DNA of 64,000 bases from Brucella oryzae (GTDB lineage Bacteria > Pseudomonadota > Alphaproteobacteria > Rhizobiales > Rhizobiaceae): positions 124,001-188,000 of the forward strand of contig JAAVLL010000002.1 in the NCBI GenBank assembly GCA_012103035.1. The letters run 5' to 3'. The first letter of the stretch is position 1. Every line of letters starts with the position of its first letter. Below, piece after piece: positions 29,786 to 40,482 of the stretch. Under the pieces are notes generated by a model. That model was not told where the DNA came from, searched no databases, and saw nothing but the letters and a program-made list of their open reading frames with translations. A program made the translations under genes and the position numbers.

Positions 29786-30394
29786 TTACCCGCTCTTTGC
29801 TTCGTTTATGCCGTTTGCGATGCGCTTGACAGTGGTTGCGGCCAGAAGCAGGCAAAGGAGCGGCTGCAGCCAGAAAACCCATTGTGGCAGAATGCCATCA
29901 ATGGCAATCCACGCGCCGAGCACGCCAAAGACGACGGCGCGGTCGCTCTTGCCCATCGGGCCGTCATAACGGCGGCTCGCACCCGCGGACGCACCGGCAA
30001 CGCCTGCAAATTCCGTCAGGGTGGCCAGAAAGATGATTGCGAAAATCCACGGGCCGGTGAACGGCGCAATCAATGCGAAAGGGGCATAGAGGGCAGCATC
30101 GGAAACCACGTCGCCAATCTCGTTGAGATAGGCGCCCAGCGTCGATTTCTGCCCATGTTCACGCGCCAGCATTCCGTCGACGGCATTCAGCGCCATGCGC
30201 AGAAACAGCCAGACCGGGACGAGTGCAAACCATGCCGCATTCTCGCTCCAGGCCAGAAAAGCGCCAAGTATGACCGAGACGAGCGCGGCGGCGACTGTAA
30301 CCTGATTGGCCGTTACACCGCCTGCGGCAAGTCGCACGACAAGAGGTCTCAGTAAATTCTGGAAACGCGACTTGAGTTGATAGACCGACATCAA
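29786..30394 (-). CDS. CDP-alcohol phosphatidyltransferase family protein
   Basis: 202 residues, about six membrane helices. The catalytic signature D-G-x2-A-R-x8-G-x3-D-x3-D is complete in NAVDGMLAREHGQKSTLGAYLNEIGDVVSD-type order (residues about 73-101, shown here as spaced motif). Enzymes of this family transfer a phosphatidyl group from CDP-diacylglycerol to an alcohol such as glycerol phosphate, inositol phosphate, serine or choline. The alcohol is unknown. It is divergent from the hydrolase-methyltransferase operon, which also encodes a CdsA-type cytidylyltransferase able to supply CDP-diacylglycerol. Confidence 0.85.
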   Translation of the reverse strand: MMSVYQLKSRFQNLLRPLVVRLAAGGVTANQVTVAAALVSVILGAFLAWSENAAWFALVPVWLFLRMALNAVDGMLAREHGQKSTLGAYLNEIGDVVSDAALYAPFALIAPFTGPWIFAIIFLATLTEFAGVAGASAGASRRYDGPMGKSDRAVVFGVLGAWIAIDGILPQWVFWLQPLLCLLLAATTVKRIANGINEAKSG

Positions 30395-30531
30395 GAATCT
30401 CTTGGGAAACGAAGAATAAGTATTGAACAGCTATTTGCGGTTCGCTCCAGCTCGTTTATTCAAACATTCTGTTTCACTCAATAGAAATTGGCGGCGATTG
30501 TCCCATGAGGAAACAGCAGGAGAGGGATGGC

Positions 30532-32313
30532 ATGAACGAGCACACAGTAAAACCGCATCGCGCGGCGCAGGAAAGCCAGTTCGTTACCCATGACGGCACG
30601 TCGCTGTTCTACCGTTTCTGGCCGTCACTCTCCGGTAAGCCGAAAGGCGTCATCGTCCTGCTGCATCGCGGGCATGAGCACAGCGGCCGCGTCGCGCACC
30701 TCGTCGACGAGCTGGGGCTGGACGACTACGCCTTCTATGCCTGGGATGCGCGCGGTCACGGCCAGTCGCCGGGTGTGCGGGGCTTCTCGCCATCCTTCGG
30801 CGCGTCGATCCGCGACCTAGACAGTTTCGTCACCCATATCCGTCAGGAAACCGGCACCGCCATCGAGGACGTGGCAATTATCGCGCAGAGCGTCGGCGCG
30901 GTGCTTGCTGCCGCATGGGTGCATGACTATGCGCCGAATATCCGGGCGCTGGTGCTGGCTTCGCCCGCTTTCGACATCAAGCTCTATGTGCCATTCGCCA
31001 AGGAAGGCATCGGCCTTTGGCAGAAGCTGAAAGGCACGTTCTACGTCAATTCCTACGTCAAGCCGCAATTCCTGACTCACGATCCGGAACGCATCGAATC
31101 CTATCGCACCGATCCGCTCATCACGCGGCCCATCGCGTCGCACATCCTGCTGCAACTCTACGAGGCGGCAAAGCGCGTGGTGGACGATGCGCGGGCGATC
31201 ACCGTTCCGACGCAGCTTCTTATTTCCGGCAGTGACTTTGTCGTGCGTCCTGCGCCGCAACATCGCTTCTTCGAGAATCTCGGCAGCCGTATCAAAGAGC
31301 GTCATGTTCTGAAAGGGTTCTATCACGACACGCTGGGCGAACGGCATCGCAAACCGGCAATCGAACGCATTCACGATTTCATCGAGGCCCGTTTTGCAGA
31401 AAAGCCGCAGCGCGCCGATCTGACCGAAGCGCATATTGCTGGCCACACGCGCGACGAGGCCGACCGGTTGTCGAGCCCGCTGCCGCTTCTGACCGCGCAG
31501 GGGCTTTACTGGGCATCGACACGCGCTTCGATAGCCTTCGGTGCGTTGTTTTCGGAAGGGTTGAAAGTCGGCAAGCGCACCGGTTTCGATTCCGGTTCCA
31601 CGCTCGATTATGTCTATGAGAATGAAGCGCGCGGCCTCGGGCCGGGCGGCAAGCTCATCGACAAACAGTTTTGAAGCGATCGGCTGGCGGGGTATCCGCC
31701 AGCGCAAGGTGCATCTGGAAGAACTGATCGGTGCAGCGATCAAACGGCTCAAAAGCGAGGGCCGCTCGACCAATATTCTCGACATTGCCTGCGGCCATGG
31801 CCGCTATGTCATCGATGCGGTGGTGCGTGCCGACGAAATGCCGGATAGCATTCACCTGCGCGATTATTCGCCGATCAATGTGCTGGCGGGCAACAAGCTC
31901 ATCCGGGATCGCGGGCTTGAAGCAATCGCTCATATGGAAGAGGGCGATGCTTTCAACGAGGAAAGCCTTGCAGCGGTCACGCCGCAGCCGGACCTTGCCA
32001 TCGTGTCCGGTCTTTACGAACTTTTCCCCGATAATACGTTGATCAATCGTTCGCTGTCGGGGCTTGCCCGCGTGCAGAAACCCGGCTCATTGCTGATCTA
32101 CACCAACCAGCCATGGCATCCGCAGCTGAAATGATCGCGCGGGCGCTGACGTCGCATCGTGGCGGCGAGGCATGGGTCATGCGCCGCCGCACGCAGGGCG
32201 AAATGGACCAGCTTGTCGAGAAGGCGGGTTATCGCAAGATCGAACAGCGCGTCGATCAGTGGGGCATTTTCACTGTCTCGATTGCGGAGCGGGTGGGAGA
32301 CGGCGAAGCGTGA
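30532..32313 (+). CDS. Bifunctional alpha/beta hydrolase - SAM-dependent methyltransferase (two frame breaks)
   Basis: About 593 residues. N-terminal half is a monoacylglycerol-lipase-like hydrolase: VLLHRGHEHSGR oxyanion region, AQSVGAV elbow with serine, and a C-terminal FYHDTLGE histidine. C-terminal half is a class I methyltransferase: NILDIACGHGRYV (motif I) and LAIVSGLYELFPD. Breaks near 31672 (net two short or one extra) and 32122 (GG to G) must be repaired to join the parts; the fused order is known in Rhizobiales. Start 30532 follows GGAGAGGG at 30519. The stop overlaps the next gene (GTGA). A lipid substrate is inferred from its neighbours. Confidence 0.82.
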
Positions 32314-33618
32314 CAGTGCATTTGACGGAACTTGAAGGATCTTCGCGGCGGCCTGTGATCCGTCGCGCGATCCTTTGGCTTCTGTTCTCGCCCCTTTTTC
32401 TACCTGACCTACGGTACGGCCAACTGGCTCGCATCGCAGCAAGGCCATGTGCCGAACCTTGCTTTCGGATGGGAAAGCCAAGTTCCGTTCATCGCGTGGA
32501 GCATCGTTCCCTATTGGTCGGTCAATCTGTTTTATGCGATTGCGTTGTTCGTCAATGACAGTCCGGACCAGGTGGACCGGCTGGCAAAGCGCTATCTGAC
32601 GGCGCAGATTATTGCCGTTCTCTGCTTCGTCGCTTTTCCGTTGACCGCAACCTTCGTAAAGCCGGCAACGGCTGGTCTTCCGGGTTTCATGTTCGATGTG
32701 CTTGGCGGCTTCGACAAACCCTTCAATCAGGCGCCTTCACTGCATATCGCGCTCTTGATTATCATCTGGGACCAGATGCGCCGCGTGATGGGCGATGCCA
32801 TGCGCGTGGTCTGGCATGTCTGGTGTCTGCTGATCGGTCTGTCGGTGCTGACCACCTATCAGCACCACGCGGTCGATATTCCGGCAGGCGCTTTGCTTGG
32901 CCTGTTTGCCTTGTGGCTTTTTCCCCGCAGCGGCCCTTCGCCGCTGGCAGAGTTTCGGTTCACATCAGACCCCAAAGCCAGAAGGATCGGATTTTACTAT
33001 CTGGCAGGCGCAATCCTGTTTCTGGTGCTTGCCATCCATGGCCTGACCGTCACCGGCTATGCGATTTTCTGGCTCTGGCCTGCAACCGCACTGGCCATCG
33101 TGGCTCTTGGCTATTCCGGTGCGGGCGCTGGCATTTTCCAGAAGCAGACAGATGGATCGGTCAGTCTCGCAAGCCGCTGGCTGCTTTGGCCTTACCGGCT
33201 TTTGCCCGGCTGAATGTGCGGTTCTGGACACGCAAGCTGCCGCCGCATGTCGAGCTTGCCGACGGGGTGTTTCTCGGCGTTTTCCAAAGGCCGCAGAACT
33301 CTCATCCTTTGCGGCCGTCATTGATCTTGCTGCTGAAATGGTGCCGCCACCCCATTCTATCGAATGGAAAAGTTTCGGCACGATTGATCTGATCGCGCCG
33401 TCATCGGAAAAGGTGCAACTGGCCTCCGATGCCGTTGAATCCGCACGCCATCACGGCCCGGTTCTTGTCTGTTGCGCGCTTGGTTTTCAGCGCAGCGCAA
33501 CAGTTGCGGTCAGATGGCTCGTCTCTACTGGCCGTGTCGCCAATGCGCGGGAAGCCGAAGTGCTGATCCGCGCCAAAGGCTGGCCGGTCCACCTGCATAT
33601 GGCCGGGGACTGGAATGA
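32310..33618 (+). CDS. Bifunctional PAP2 - dual-specificity phosphatase membrane protein (frame breaks)
   Basis: Restored product is about 436 residues. N-terminal part: hydrophobic PAP2/inositolphosphotransferase-like domain, with NQAPSLHIALL and TTYQHHAVDIPAG as the histidine motifs. C-terminal part: phosphatase with VCCALGFQRSA, a C-x5-R signature of dual-specificity/PTP-like enzymes. Breaks near 32400, 33207, 33272 and 33610 are needed to join the halves; after the last repair the stop overlaps the next ATG (ATGA). The GTG start overlaps the upstream stop. A PTPMT1-like lipid-phosphate phosphatase role is possible, for example on a phosphatidyl-alcohol phosphate made by the neighbouring transferase. 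Confidence 0.72.
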
Positions 33619-34046
33619 ATACGCCTGCAACCTCCATGGTAATTGTTCTGCGCCGCAATGCCTTTCTCGGCATTGCTTTCGCAGTCGTTCTTCTTGCGGT
33701 CGCGCCCTTCATGCGTCCGGTGCATGATCTGGCCTTCTGGCTGATCTGGCCGCTTTTGTTGGTAAGCGCATTGATCGTGCTTGGTATTGCAGCGCATCTT
33801 CTGTTCGATGCTGCGCTCTTCAGGTTGATCGTCAGTTCCGATGAAACGGGCTTAGCTGAAGTGGACCATATTCTGGAGCGCATGGGCCTGCGTTCCAATG
33901 ACGGCGCGGTCCGTCCGTTTGCGGCAAGGATTGAAGGCTCGCGACGGATCATAGGGCGTCTGCGGTTCTTCATGGGGCTTGGTATTGTGCTTTTCATTTT
34001 GCTGGCCACAGTGCCGTTGGGGCAGCCATTGGGATGGGGGCTGTAA
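33615..34046 (+). CDS. Membrane protein of unknown function in lipid cluster
   Basis: 143 residues with two N-terminal hydrophobic helices (AFLGIAFAVVLLAVAPF and FWLIWPLLLVSALIVLGIAAHLLF) and a C-terminal one (GLGIVLFILLATVPLG). The middle is a soluble loop, HILERMGLRSNDGAVRP. No enzymatic motif is visible. It sits between the phosphatase fusion and plsC-like genes with overlapping or two-base junctions, so it is part of that operon. Confidence 0.72.
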   Translation: MNTPATSMVIVLRRNAFLGIAFAVVLLAVAPFMRPVHDLAFWLIWPLLLVSALIVLGIAAHLLFDAALFRLIVSSDETGLAEVDHILERMGLRSNDGAVRPFAARIEGSRRIIGRLRFFMGLGIVLFILLATVPLGQPLGWGL

Positions 34047-34047
34047 C

Positions 34048-34698
34048 ATGCGGGAACTGGTCCGCCATCAGGTGCAATCGATTTTCGGTTCGTTTCTGGC
34101 AATCCTGTCGCGCGGGATTACCGGCGTGCGGCCAATCTGGAGCGGCACAGGTCCGTCGCGCAATCAGCGCATCTATTTTGCCAATCACACAAGTCATGGC
34201 GATTTCATCCTGCTTTCCTCCTGTCTCGATCAGGAAGAACGCGCGCGCACCCGTGCCGTCGCTGGTGCCGATTACTGGCGGGGCAACCGCGTACGCCAGT
34301 TCATGGCAGAAGTTCTGTTGCGCACCGTACTCGTTGAACGCAACTGGGTGGAACGCACGCAGGACCCGATGGAGGTGATGCTGAAAGCGCTGGCCGATGG
34401 CCATTCGCTCATCATTTTTCCCGAAGGCACGCGCAACATGACCGACGAGGCGCTGCTGCGCTTTCGTTCCGGCATCTATAATCTGCTGGCGCGCCCCGAT
34501 GTCGAGCTGGTGCCGTGCTGGATCGAAAACATGTCGCGCGTGCTGCCCAAGGGCGCCATGCTGCCGGTGCCGCTTCTGTGCCGGGTCATTTTCGGTGCGC
34601 CGGTGCAGCTTCGCGACGGCGAGGACCGTAAGGAATTTCTCGCCCGCGCTCGCCAGAGCCTTCTCGATATTCAGCCTCAGAATGGTAATCACTCATGA
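34048..34698 (+). CDS. 1-acyl-glycerol-3-phosphate acyltransferase-like (PlsC family)
   Basis: 216 residues, uninterrupted. Acyltransferase block I NHTSHGD (H-x4-D catalytic pair), block III FPEGTR and a later VPCWIEN are present. Makes phosphatidic acid or a related acylated product in the membrane. Start ATG 34048 is one base after the upstream stop; its own stop overlaps cdsA (ATGA). A second, housekeeping PlsC is expected elsewhere, so this copy is likely dedicated to the local pathway (inference). Confidence 0.88.
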   Translation: MRELVRHQVQSIFGSFLAILSRGITGVRPIWSGTGPSRNQRIYFANHTSHGDFILLSSCLDQEERARTRAVAGADYWRGNRVRQFMAEVLLRTVLVERNWVERTQDPMEVMLKALADGHSLIIFPEGTRNMTDEALLRFRSGIYNLLARPDVELVPCWIENMSRVLPKGAMLPVPLLCRVIFGAPVQLRDGEDRKEFLARARQSLLDIQPQNGNHS

Positions 34699-35621
34699 GT
34701 GAAACGACCCGGTTATTCCTTGGCCTCATGGGCGTTCTGATAACGGCAAGCGCCGTTGCCGGTGTTCTTGCATGGCGCGCGCCGAAGCCGCTTTCATCCA
34801 CGCTGGTCAATCTCAATGCCCGCATCAAGGCGTGGTGGATCATGGTCGGTGCCATGTGCATCGCCTTCCTGTTCGGGAAGGGTGGCGTGATCGTGCTGTT
34901 CGCGCTGATCTCATTCGCCGCCTTGCGCGAATATGCGACGCTGACGCAGACACGACGCGCCGACCACCGCGTGCTGCTCGGCATGTTCCTGCTGGTCATT
35001 CCGGTGCAATATTATCTGATCTGGATCGACTGGTACGGGCTCTATTCCATCTTCATCCCGGTCTATTGCTTCCTCGCCATGCCGGTTCTGACTGCCCTTT
35101 CAGGGGATACGTCGCGCTTTCTGGAGCGCATTAGCGAGCAGCAATGGGGCATCATGCTGTCTGTCTATTGCATCAGCCATGTGCCCGCCTTGATGACGCT
35201 GGACATTCCCGGTTTTGACGGCAAGAAGCTGCTGCTGATCGCGTTTCTGGTGGCCACGGTGCAGGGCAGCGATGTGCTGCAATATATTTTCGGAAAGCTG
35301 TTCGGAAAACATCGCATCGCGCCCGGCATATCGCCATCCAAGACCTGGGAAGGGTTTGTGGGCGGTGGCCGCAGCCTCACTTCTGGGGCAGGTCTTGCAT
35401 GGCTGACGCCGTTTTCGCCGGTTCAGGCGGGCGCCCTTGCGGCGACGTCATGCATCATGGGCTTCTTCGGCGGGCTTGTTGCTTCCGCCATCAAGCGCGA
35501 TCGCGGCGTGAAGGACTGGGGCCATATGATCGAAGGACATGGCGGGATGCTCGACCGCGCCGACAGCCTTGTCTTTTCAGCCCCGGTCTTCTTCCATATC
35601 GTGCGCTATTTCTGGACCTGA
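34695..35621 (+). CDS. Phosphatidate cytidylyltransferase (CdsA family)
   Basis: 308 residues with about eight membrane helices. The C-terminal family signature is intact: SAIKRDRGVKDWGHMIEGHGG then MLDRADS. Makes CDP-diacylglycerol from phosphatidic acid and CTP. The start overlaps the PlsC-like stop. Placed with an acyltransferase and a CDP-alcohol transferase, it supplies the activated lipid for the cluster. It is probably a second CdsA next to the essential chromosomal one. Its end overlaps the convergent esterase-like gene by about 16 bases. Confidence 0.9.
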   Translation: MSETTRLFLGLMGVLITASAVAGVLAWRAPKPLSSTLVNLNARIKAWWIMVGAMCIAFLFGKGGVIVLFALISFAALREYATLTQTRRADHRVLLGMFLLVIPVQYYLIWIDWYGLYSIFIPVYCFLAMPVLTALSGDTSRFLERISEQQWGIMLSVYCISHVPALMTLDIPGFDGKKLLLIAFLVATVQGSDVLQYIFGKLFGKHRIAPGISPSKTWEGFVGGGRSLTSGAGLAWLTPFSPVQAGALAATSCIMGFFGGLVASAIKRDRGVKDWGHMIEGHGGMLDRADSLVFSAPVFFHIVRYFWT

Positions 35622-36696
35622 GACGCTGTCCTATCAGGGAGTTTCAAAGCGATGAACTGCGAGGCCTGACCGTGGTTGAAATTATTGTCGGAAGCGAGGA
35701 TCAGCGTTCTCTTGCCGTCAACCATCGGCCCGAAGGTGATGGCCTCGATATTATCGATGTCGAGGCCGAAATCGCCTTCGTTGAGCTGGAGGAGAAGTTT
35801 CTTGCCGAGCGGTGCCACGGACTGGTTGGCCAGTGAGGGCATATCTTTCACATTGCTGGCGCCTCCGAAGGATGCGTGGTAGAGCGTAATGCGATTGCCC
35901 ACACCCATGGCGAAGGATCGTTCGACAGTGAGGAGATCGTTTCCATCGGCAACGAATTCCGACAGACCGTTATCGTTCCAGAAGGGCGGCAGCGTCGCCT
36001 TGGTGAAGATCGGGTCGGTGTCATAGGCATATTCTGCCGTTACATTGCCCGATGCGAGCTCAAAAGCGATGATGCGTGAACGGCTGCCATGGTCGAGCGT
36101 CGCCTTGTTTCCATCCTGTATCAGGGCGTTTTCCGTTCCCGCCAGAAGCGTCTTTCCGTCCGGTGTAATGGTCAGGCTTTCAAAAGACAGATTGTTGCGG
36201 ACGCCGCGTGTCTTGCTCTCGTCGGGGATGTAGGCTTCCGGCAAAGCAAATTCGCGAATGAAGCTGCCGTCGGTCTTGCTTCGCCGATAAAGGGCCTACC
36301 GTTCTTATCGCCTTCGCTCGACCAGTAGATCGTGCCGGTGGCCGCGTTGAAGCGGATGCTTTCAGGGTCCACATCCTTCAGTTCAAATGGTTTGCCGGCC
36401 TTGTCCAGAAGCGTGACAGTTTCCAGAATATCAAGGCTTTGCACGCCGGAACCGTCGATGGCGAGCTTGAGCTTGTAGAAGCGCGCAGGTGCGTTTTCCG
36501 AACGATCGTCGGATATGGCGTAATAGACATCTTCACGCGGGTCGTAGTCGAGGCCGGAAATTCCGCCGAATTCGATGCCGCCAATTTTGAGCCCCGTCGG
36601 CAACGTGATAGCACCGATGAGTTCCGGCTTCGGCATGTCCTGTGCAACGGCACTGGTCGCAAGGGTAAGAAACAGTGCAACAAAAGGTGCTTTCAT
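35606..36696 (-). CDS. Periplasmic esterase-like activity of phytase (PF13449-type) protein (one frame break)
   Basis: About 363 residues. Signal peptide MKAPFVALFLTLATSAVA. The mature part is a beta-propeller-like repeat protein: FGGISGLDYDP near residue 45, LKDVDPESIRF, NLSFESLTITPDGKTL and DIDNIEAITFGP, the pattern of the esterase-like/phytase-like family. The break near 36285 repairs with one base. A TGA in the -1 frame near 35640, reachable with one extra C, could be the true stop and would remove the overlap with cdsA. The start at 36696 is selected for the signal peptide; an earlier in-frame start exists at 36726. Substrate unknown. Confidence 0.72.
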
Positions 36697-36766
36697 GGCG
36701 GATATCCATTCGATCAGGAAAGTCACCGGATAGTCGTTCTGTTTGACAGGAAGATGAAAGCGGGCC

Positions 36767-37485
36767 TTAAACCCTGTCGGCCGTACGTGTCGGTTCTTCC
36801 CTGTCGATCAGATGGGAAGGGGCTGCAAATTGCAGCAGCTTGTTCTTGTTCGTGATCTTGATCGCGGAGGCCTGCACACTGACGCCGTGCGAGCCGAGCG
36901 TCGCAAAATTGCGCGACAGGTTCTCCGGCGTCATGCCGAGATAGGCGGCAAGGGTCCGTTTTTCATAAGGGATCATCACGACCTCCGCGCCGTTGTTTAA
37001 CACCGATTCCCTGACGATCCAGTTGGCGAGGCGCTGCACGCTGCTTCGCAGCTTCTGTGTCTTCAGTTCCTTGACCAGGCGGCGATATGAGCGTGCGGTT
37101 TCAAAAACGACGGCGCGCATGAAGCCGACATCCTCGCTCATCAAATCCCGGACAAGGCTGGAGGGCACCATCAACACGCGGGTGGGCGTGAGTGTCTGCG
37201 CGGTTTGCAGGCACACGTCGTCATTGAGCACTGCCGCCAGAATGAAGATGTCGTCGGCGCGCAGTATCTCCAGCGCGGTCTCGCCGTCATCCGATTTCGC
37301 CGACATCAGCACAAGGCCGTCGAGGATCGCGAACAGAAAGTCCGCAGGCTCGTCCTCCTTGATCAAGGTCGTGCGCGGTGGAAATGACTGTACGAAGCTC
37401 GGACGCATGATCCGCTCGAACGTGGCATCTGCCATATCCATAAAAGCGGCAAATTCCTCAATGCGTCGATGTCTTCCTTCCGCAT
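36767..37485 (-). CDS. narR: Crp/Fnr-family regulator, NarR-type (one frame break)
   Basis: About 239 residues after repair. Cyclic-nucleotide-type sensor domain, long dimer helix, and a C-terminal Crp HTH with LAAYLGMTPENLSRNFATL as recognition region. The four-cysteine N-terminal cluster of true Fnr is missing (one cysteine only), as in NarR/NnrR-type proteins. Near 37455 T4 read as T5 changes the start to ATG 37485 with GAGG upstream and gives a normal N-terminus MRKEDIDALRNLPLFMDM. It is divergent from narK. A perfect FNR-type box lies 43 bases upstream of the start, so auto- or Fnr-control is likely. The name follows the Brucella regulator of nitrate reduction and rests on position. Confidence 0.82.
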
Positions 37486-37527
37486 TAAACCTCACTTTCA
37501 GCCTCAAGTTTTACCAATCAATTATGC

Positions 37528-37541
37528 TTGATAAATATCAA
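37528..37541. promoter_or_regulatory. FNR-type box upstream of narR
   Basis: TTGATAAATATCAA, a perfect TTGAT-N4-ATCAA site, 43 bases before the narR start on the minus strand. The surrounding 100 bases are very AT-rich, as expected for a promoter. Confidence 0.75.
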
Positions 37542-37639
37542 TTATGCAATATGAATTAATCAATACTTGGGTCAAACTAAATCTATTTTTGGTGTTAACG
37601 TACGATTATCTAAAATTCAACTTGAATAGTCTACCGATA

Positions 37640-37653
37640 TTGATCTTAATCAA
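37640..37653. promoter_or_regulatory. FNR-type box upstream of narK
   Basis: TTGATCTTAATCAA, a perfect TTGAT-N4-ATCAA site whose centre lies about 77 bases before the narK start codon, a position suited to activation at about -41.5. Confidence 0.8.
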
Positions 37654-37723
37654 TGTATTCATCTGACAGTCGACGCATAAGTGCAAACGAAACCTTCCAT
37701 GGTATTCAATTCGGAGTACGCCT

Positions 37724-40459
37724 ATGCAACATGTCGCAGGGGAAAATCCCAGGGCGCAGACTACGGCGCTAGCGATGAGTACGACCGCTTTACTGTCTGT
37801 TTTGCGGTCTGGACCATCTTTGCAATCATCGGCATTGAAATTCGATCCGAGCTTGGCCTGAGCGAAACCCAGTTCGGCCTGCTTGTCGGTACGCCTATCC
37901 TGACCGGGTCGCTGATCCGCGTCATTCTGGGCATATGGGCGGATCGCTACGGCGGTCGCGCCATTTTCACGCTCACAATGCTGGTCTCGGCAGTCGCCAC
38001 CTGGCTTCTGACCTACGCCACCACCTATCCGCAGATGCTGATTGCAGCACTTGGCGTCGGCGTGGCGGGCGGGTCGTTCTCGGTTGGTGTCGCCTATGTC
38101 TCGCGCTGGTATCCACCGGAAAAGCAGGGCGTCGCGCTTGGCATTTTCGGCGCGGGCAATGTCGGCTCGGCGGTGACGAAGTTCTTCGCGCCGATGGTCA
38201 TGGTTGCATTCGGCTGGCACGCGGTTGCCGAAGTCTGGGCGGCCGCGATGGTCGTCATGGCGCTGATCTTCTATTTCACCACGAGCGACGATCCGTTCTG
38301 GTCGAGCGCCGCCGCAAGGGTGAAAAGCCGACCAGCACGCTGATGGAGCTGGAGCCGCTGAAGAACATTCAGGTCTGGCGTTTCTCACTTTACTATTTCT
38401 TCGTCTTCGGCGCCTTTGTGGCTCTCGCGCTGTGGCTGCCGCAATATCTGATCCATGTCTATGGCGTCGATATTCGCCTGGCAGGCATCATCGCGGCGTT
38501 CTTCTCCGTCCCGGCCAGCCTTTTCCGCGCCTATGGCGGGCATCTTTCGGATGTCTACGGTGCGCGCCGGGTCATGTACTGGACCTTCGCCGTCTCGCTG
38601 GTCGCGACATTCATACTGTCTTATCCGCCGACGGATTATGTCATCCAGAGCGATAACGGCCCGCTGGCCTTCCATGCGGAAATGGGCGTGATCGGCTTCA
38701 CGATCACCGTCTTCATCCTCGGCTTCTTCATGGCCTTGGGCAAGGCAGCCGTCTTCAAGCATATTCCGGTCTATTATCCGGGCAATGTCGGCTCCGTCGG
38801 CGGTCTGGTGGGCATGATCGGCGGTCTTGGCGGCTTCATTCTGCCGATCCTGTTCGGCGTGCTGCTGGACCAGACTGGCCTGTGGACAAGCTGCTTCATG
38901 CTGCTCTTCGTCATCGTCGCGGTTTCCTTTGCGTGGATGCATGTCTCGATCCGCCAGATGGAACGCGCCACGCAAGGCACGACGACGGAAGAGCTTCCGG
39001 CCTTTGCCGAATTGCAGGGCCTGAAGAAGGCTGAGGTCAAGCCTGCAAAGGGCGATTCCGTTCTGACCGACTGGCGTCCGGACGATCCGACCTTCTGGGA
39101 AGAGAAGGGAAGGAAGATCGCCAAGCGCAATCTGTGGCTTTCGATCCCGGCACTGCTTCTGTCCTTCGCCATCTGGCAGGTCTGGTCCGTGGTGGTGGCG
39201 AAGCTGCCGCTGGTCGGCTACCAATTCACGACCGACCAGCTGTTCTGGCTGGCAGCGCTCCCCGGCATTTCGGGCGCGACCTTCCGCATCTTCTATTCCT
39301 TCATGGTGCCGATCTTCGGCGGCCGCCTGTGGACCACCCTGACCACCTGGTCGCTGGTCATTCCGGCCATCGGTATCGGCTATGCCGTGCAGAACCCCAA
39401 CACGCCTTACTTCATCTTCTTGGCTCTGGCGCTCTGCTGCGGCTTCGGTGGCGGTAACTTTGCCTCCTCCATGTCCAATATCTCGTTCTTCTTCCCGAAG
39501 CATGAGAAGGGCAATGCGGCAGCGCTCAATGCTGGCCTCGGCAATCTCGGCGTCAGCGTCGTGCAGTTCGTGGTTCCGCTGGTCATCACTGCCGGTATCT
39601 TCGGCAAGCTTGGCGGCGATCCGGCAATGGTCGCAACCGAAGCCGGCAGCACGCCGCTCTGGCTGCAGAATGCCGGTTTCTTCTTCGTGCCGTTCATCGT
39701 CGTTACGGCTTTCGCCAACTGGTTCGGCATGAACGATATCGCGTCAGCCAAGGCTTCGTTTGCCGATCAGGCTGTCATTTTCCGCCGCAGGCACAACTGG
39801 ATCATGTGCTGGCTCTATACGGGAACCTTCGGCTCGTTCATCGGCTATTCGGCTGGCTTCCCGCTGCTCACCAACATCCTGTTCCCGGAAGTGAACGCGC
39901 TTCAGTTCGCCTTCCTCGGACCCCTCGTCGGCGCGTTGTCGCGGTCGGGTTCGGGCTGGCTTGCCGATAAATATGGCGGCGGTCGCGTCACTATCTGGGC
40001 ATTCGTCCTGATGATGATCGGTGTGGCGGGTGTGCTGTACTTCGTCGGCATCAAGGATCAGCCGAATGCGTTCTGGGGCTTCTTCGCTTCCTTCATCCTG
40101 CTGTTCTTGCAACGGGCATCGGCAACGCCTCCACCTTCCAGATGATCCCGGCGATCATGTCGAAAGAGATGGACAGGCTTATGCCCAACGCCACCCCGGA
40201 AGAACGCCGTCACGAAGCGGACAAGGAATCTGCTGCCATCACCGGCTTCACCTCGGCCATTGCTGCCTTCGGCGCCTTCTTCATCCCGAAGGGTTACGGC
40301 ACCTCGATCAGCATGACCGGCGGACCGGAAGCCGCACTCTGGGCCTTCCTGATCTTCTACGTGACATGCCTCATCATCACCTGGGGCGTCTACACCCGAA
40401 AAGGCGGTCTGCTCTACGACGTGGAGCATCGCAGCAAACCAGCCGCTGCCGCTGCCTGA
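37724..40459 (+). CDS. narK: Fused nitrate/nitrite transporter NarK1-NarK2 (three frame breaks)
   Basis: Two MFS nitrate transporters in one chain, about 912 residues and 24 membrane helices. The first half shows LGIWADRYGGR and GAGNVGSAVTKFFAP (nitrate signature); the second half repeats it with CGFGGGNFASSMSNISFFFP and ALNAGLGNLGVSVVQF. A soluble linker of about 60 residues lies between. In Paracoccus-type fusions one half is a nitrate:H+ symporter and the other a nitrate/nitrite antiporter. Breaks near 37790, 38318 and 40108 repair with one base each. Start 37724 follows GGAG at 37712. The narG start is 23 bases after the stop. Confidence 0.93.
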
Positions 40460-40482
40460 AGAAATAAAGTGAGGATAAAATC

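Noticed and set aside
38385..39503. 372-codon minus-strand frame opposite narK
   Set aside because: Composition (rich in Arg, Asp, His, Glu) is that of an antisense frame; narK is unambiguous on the plus strand.
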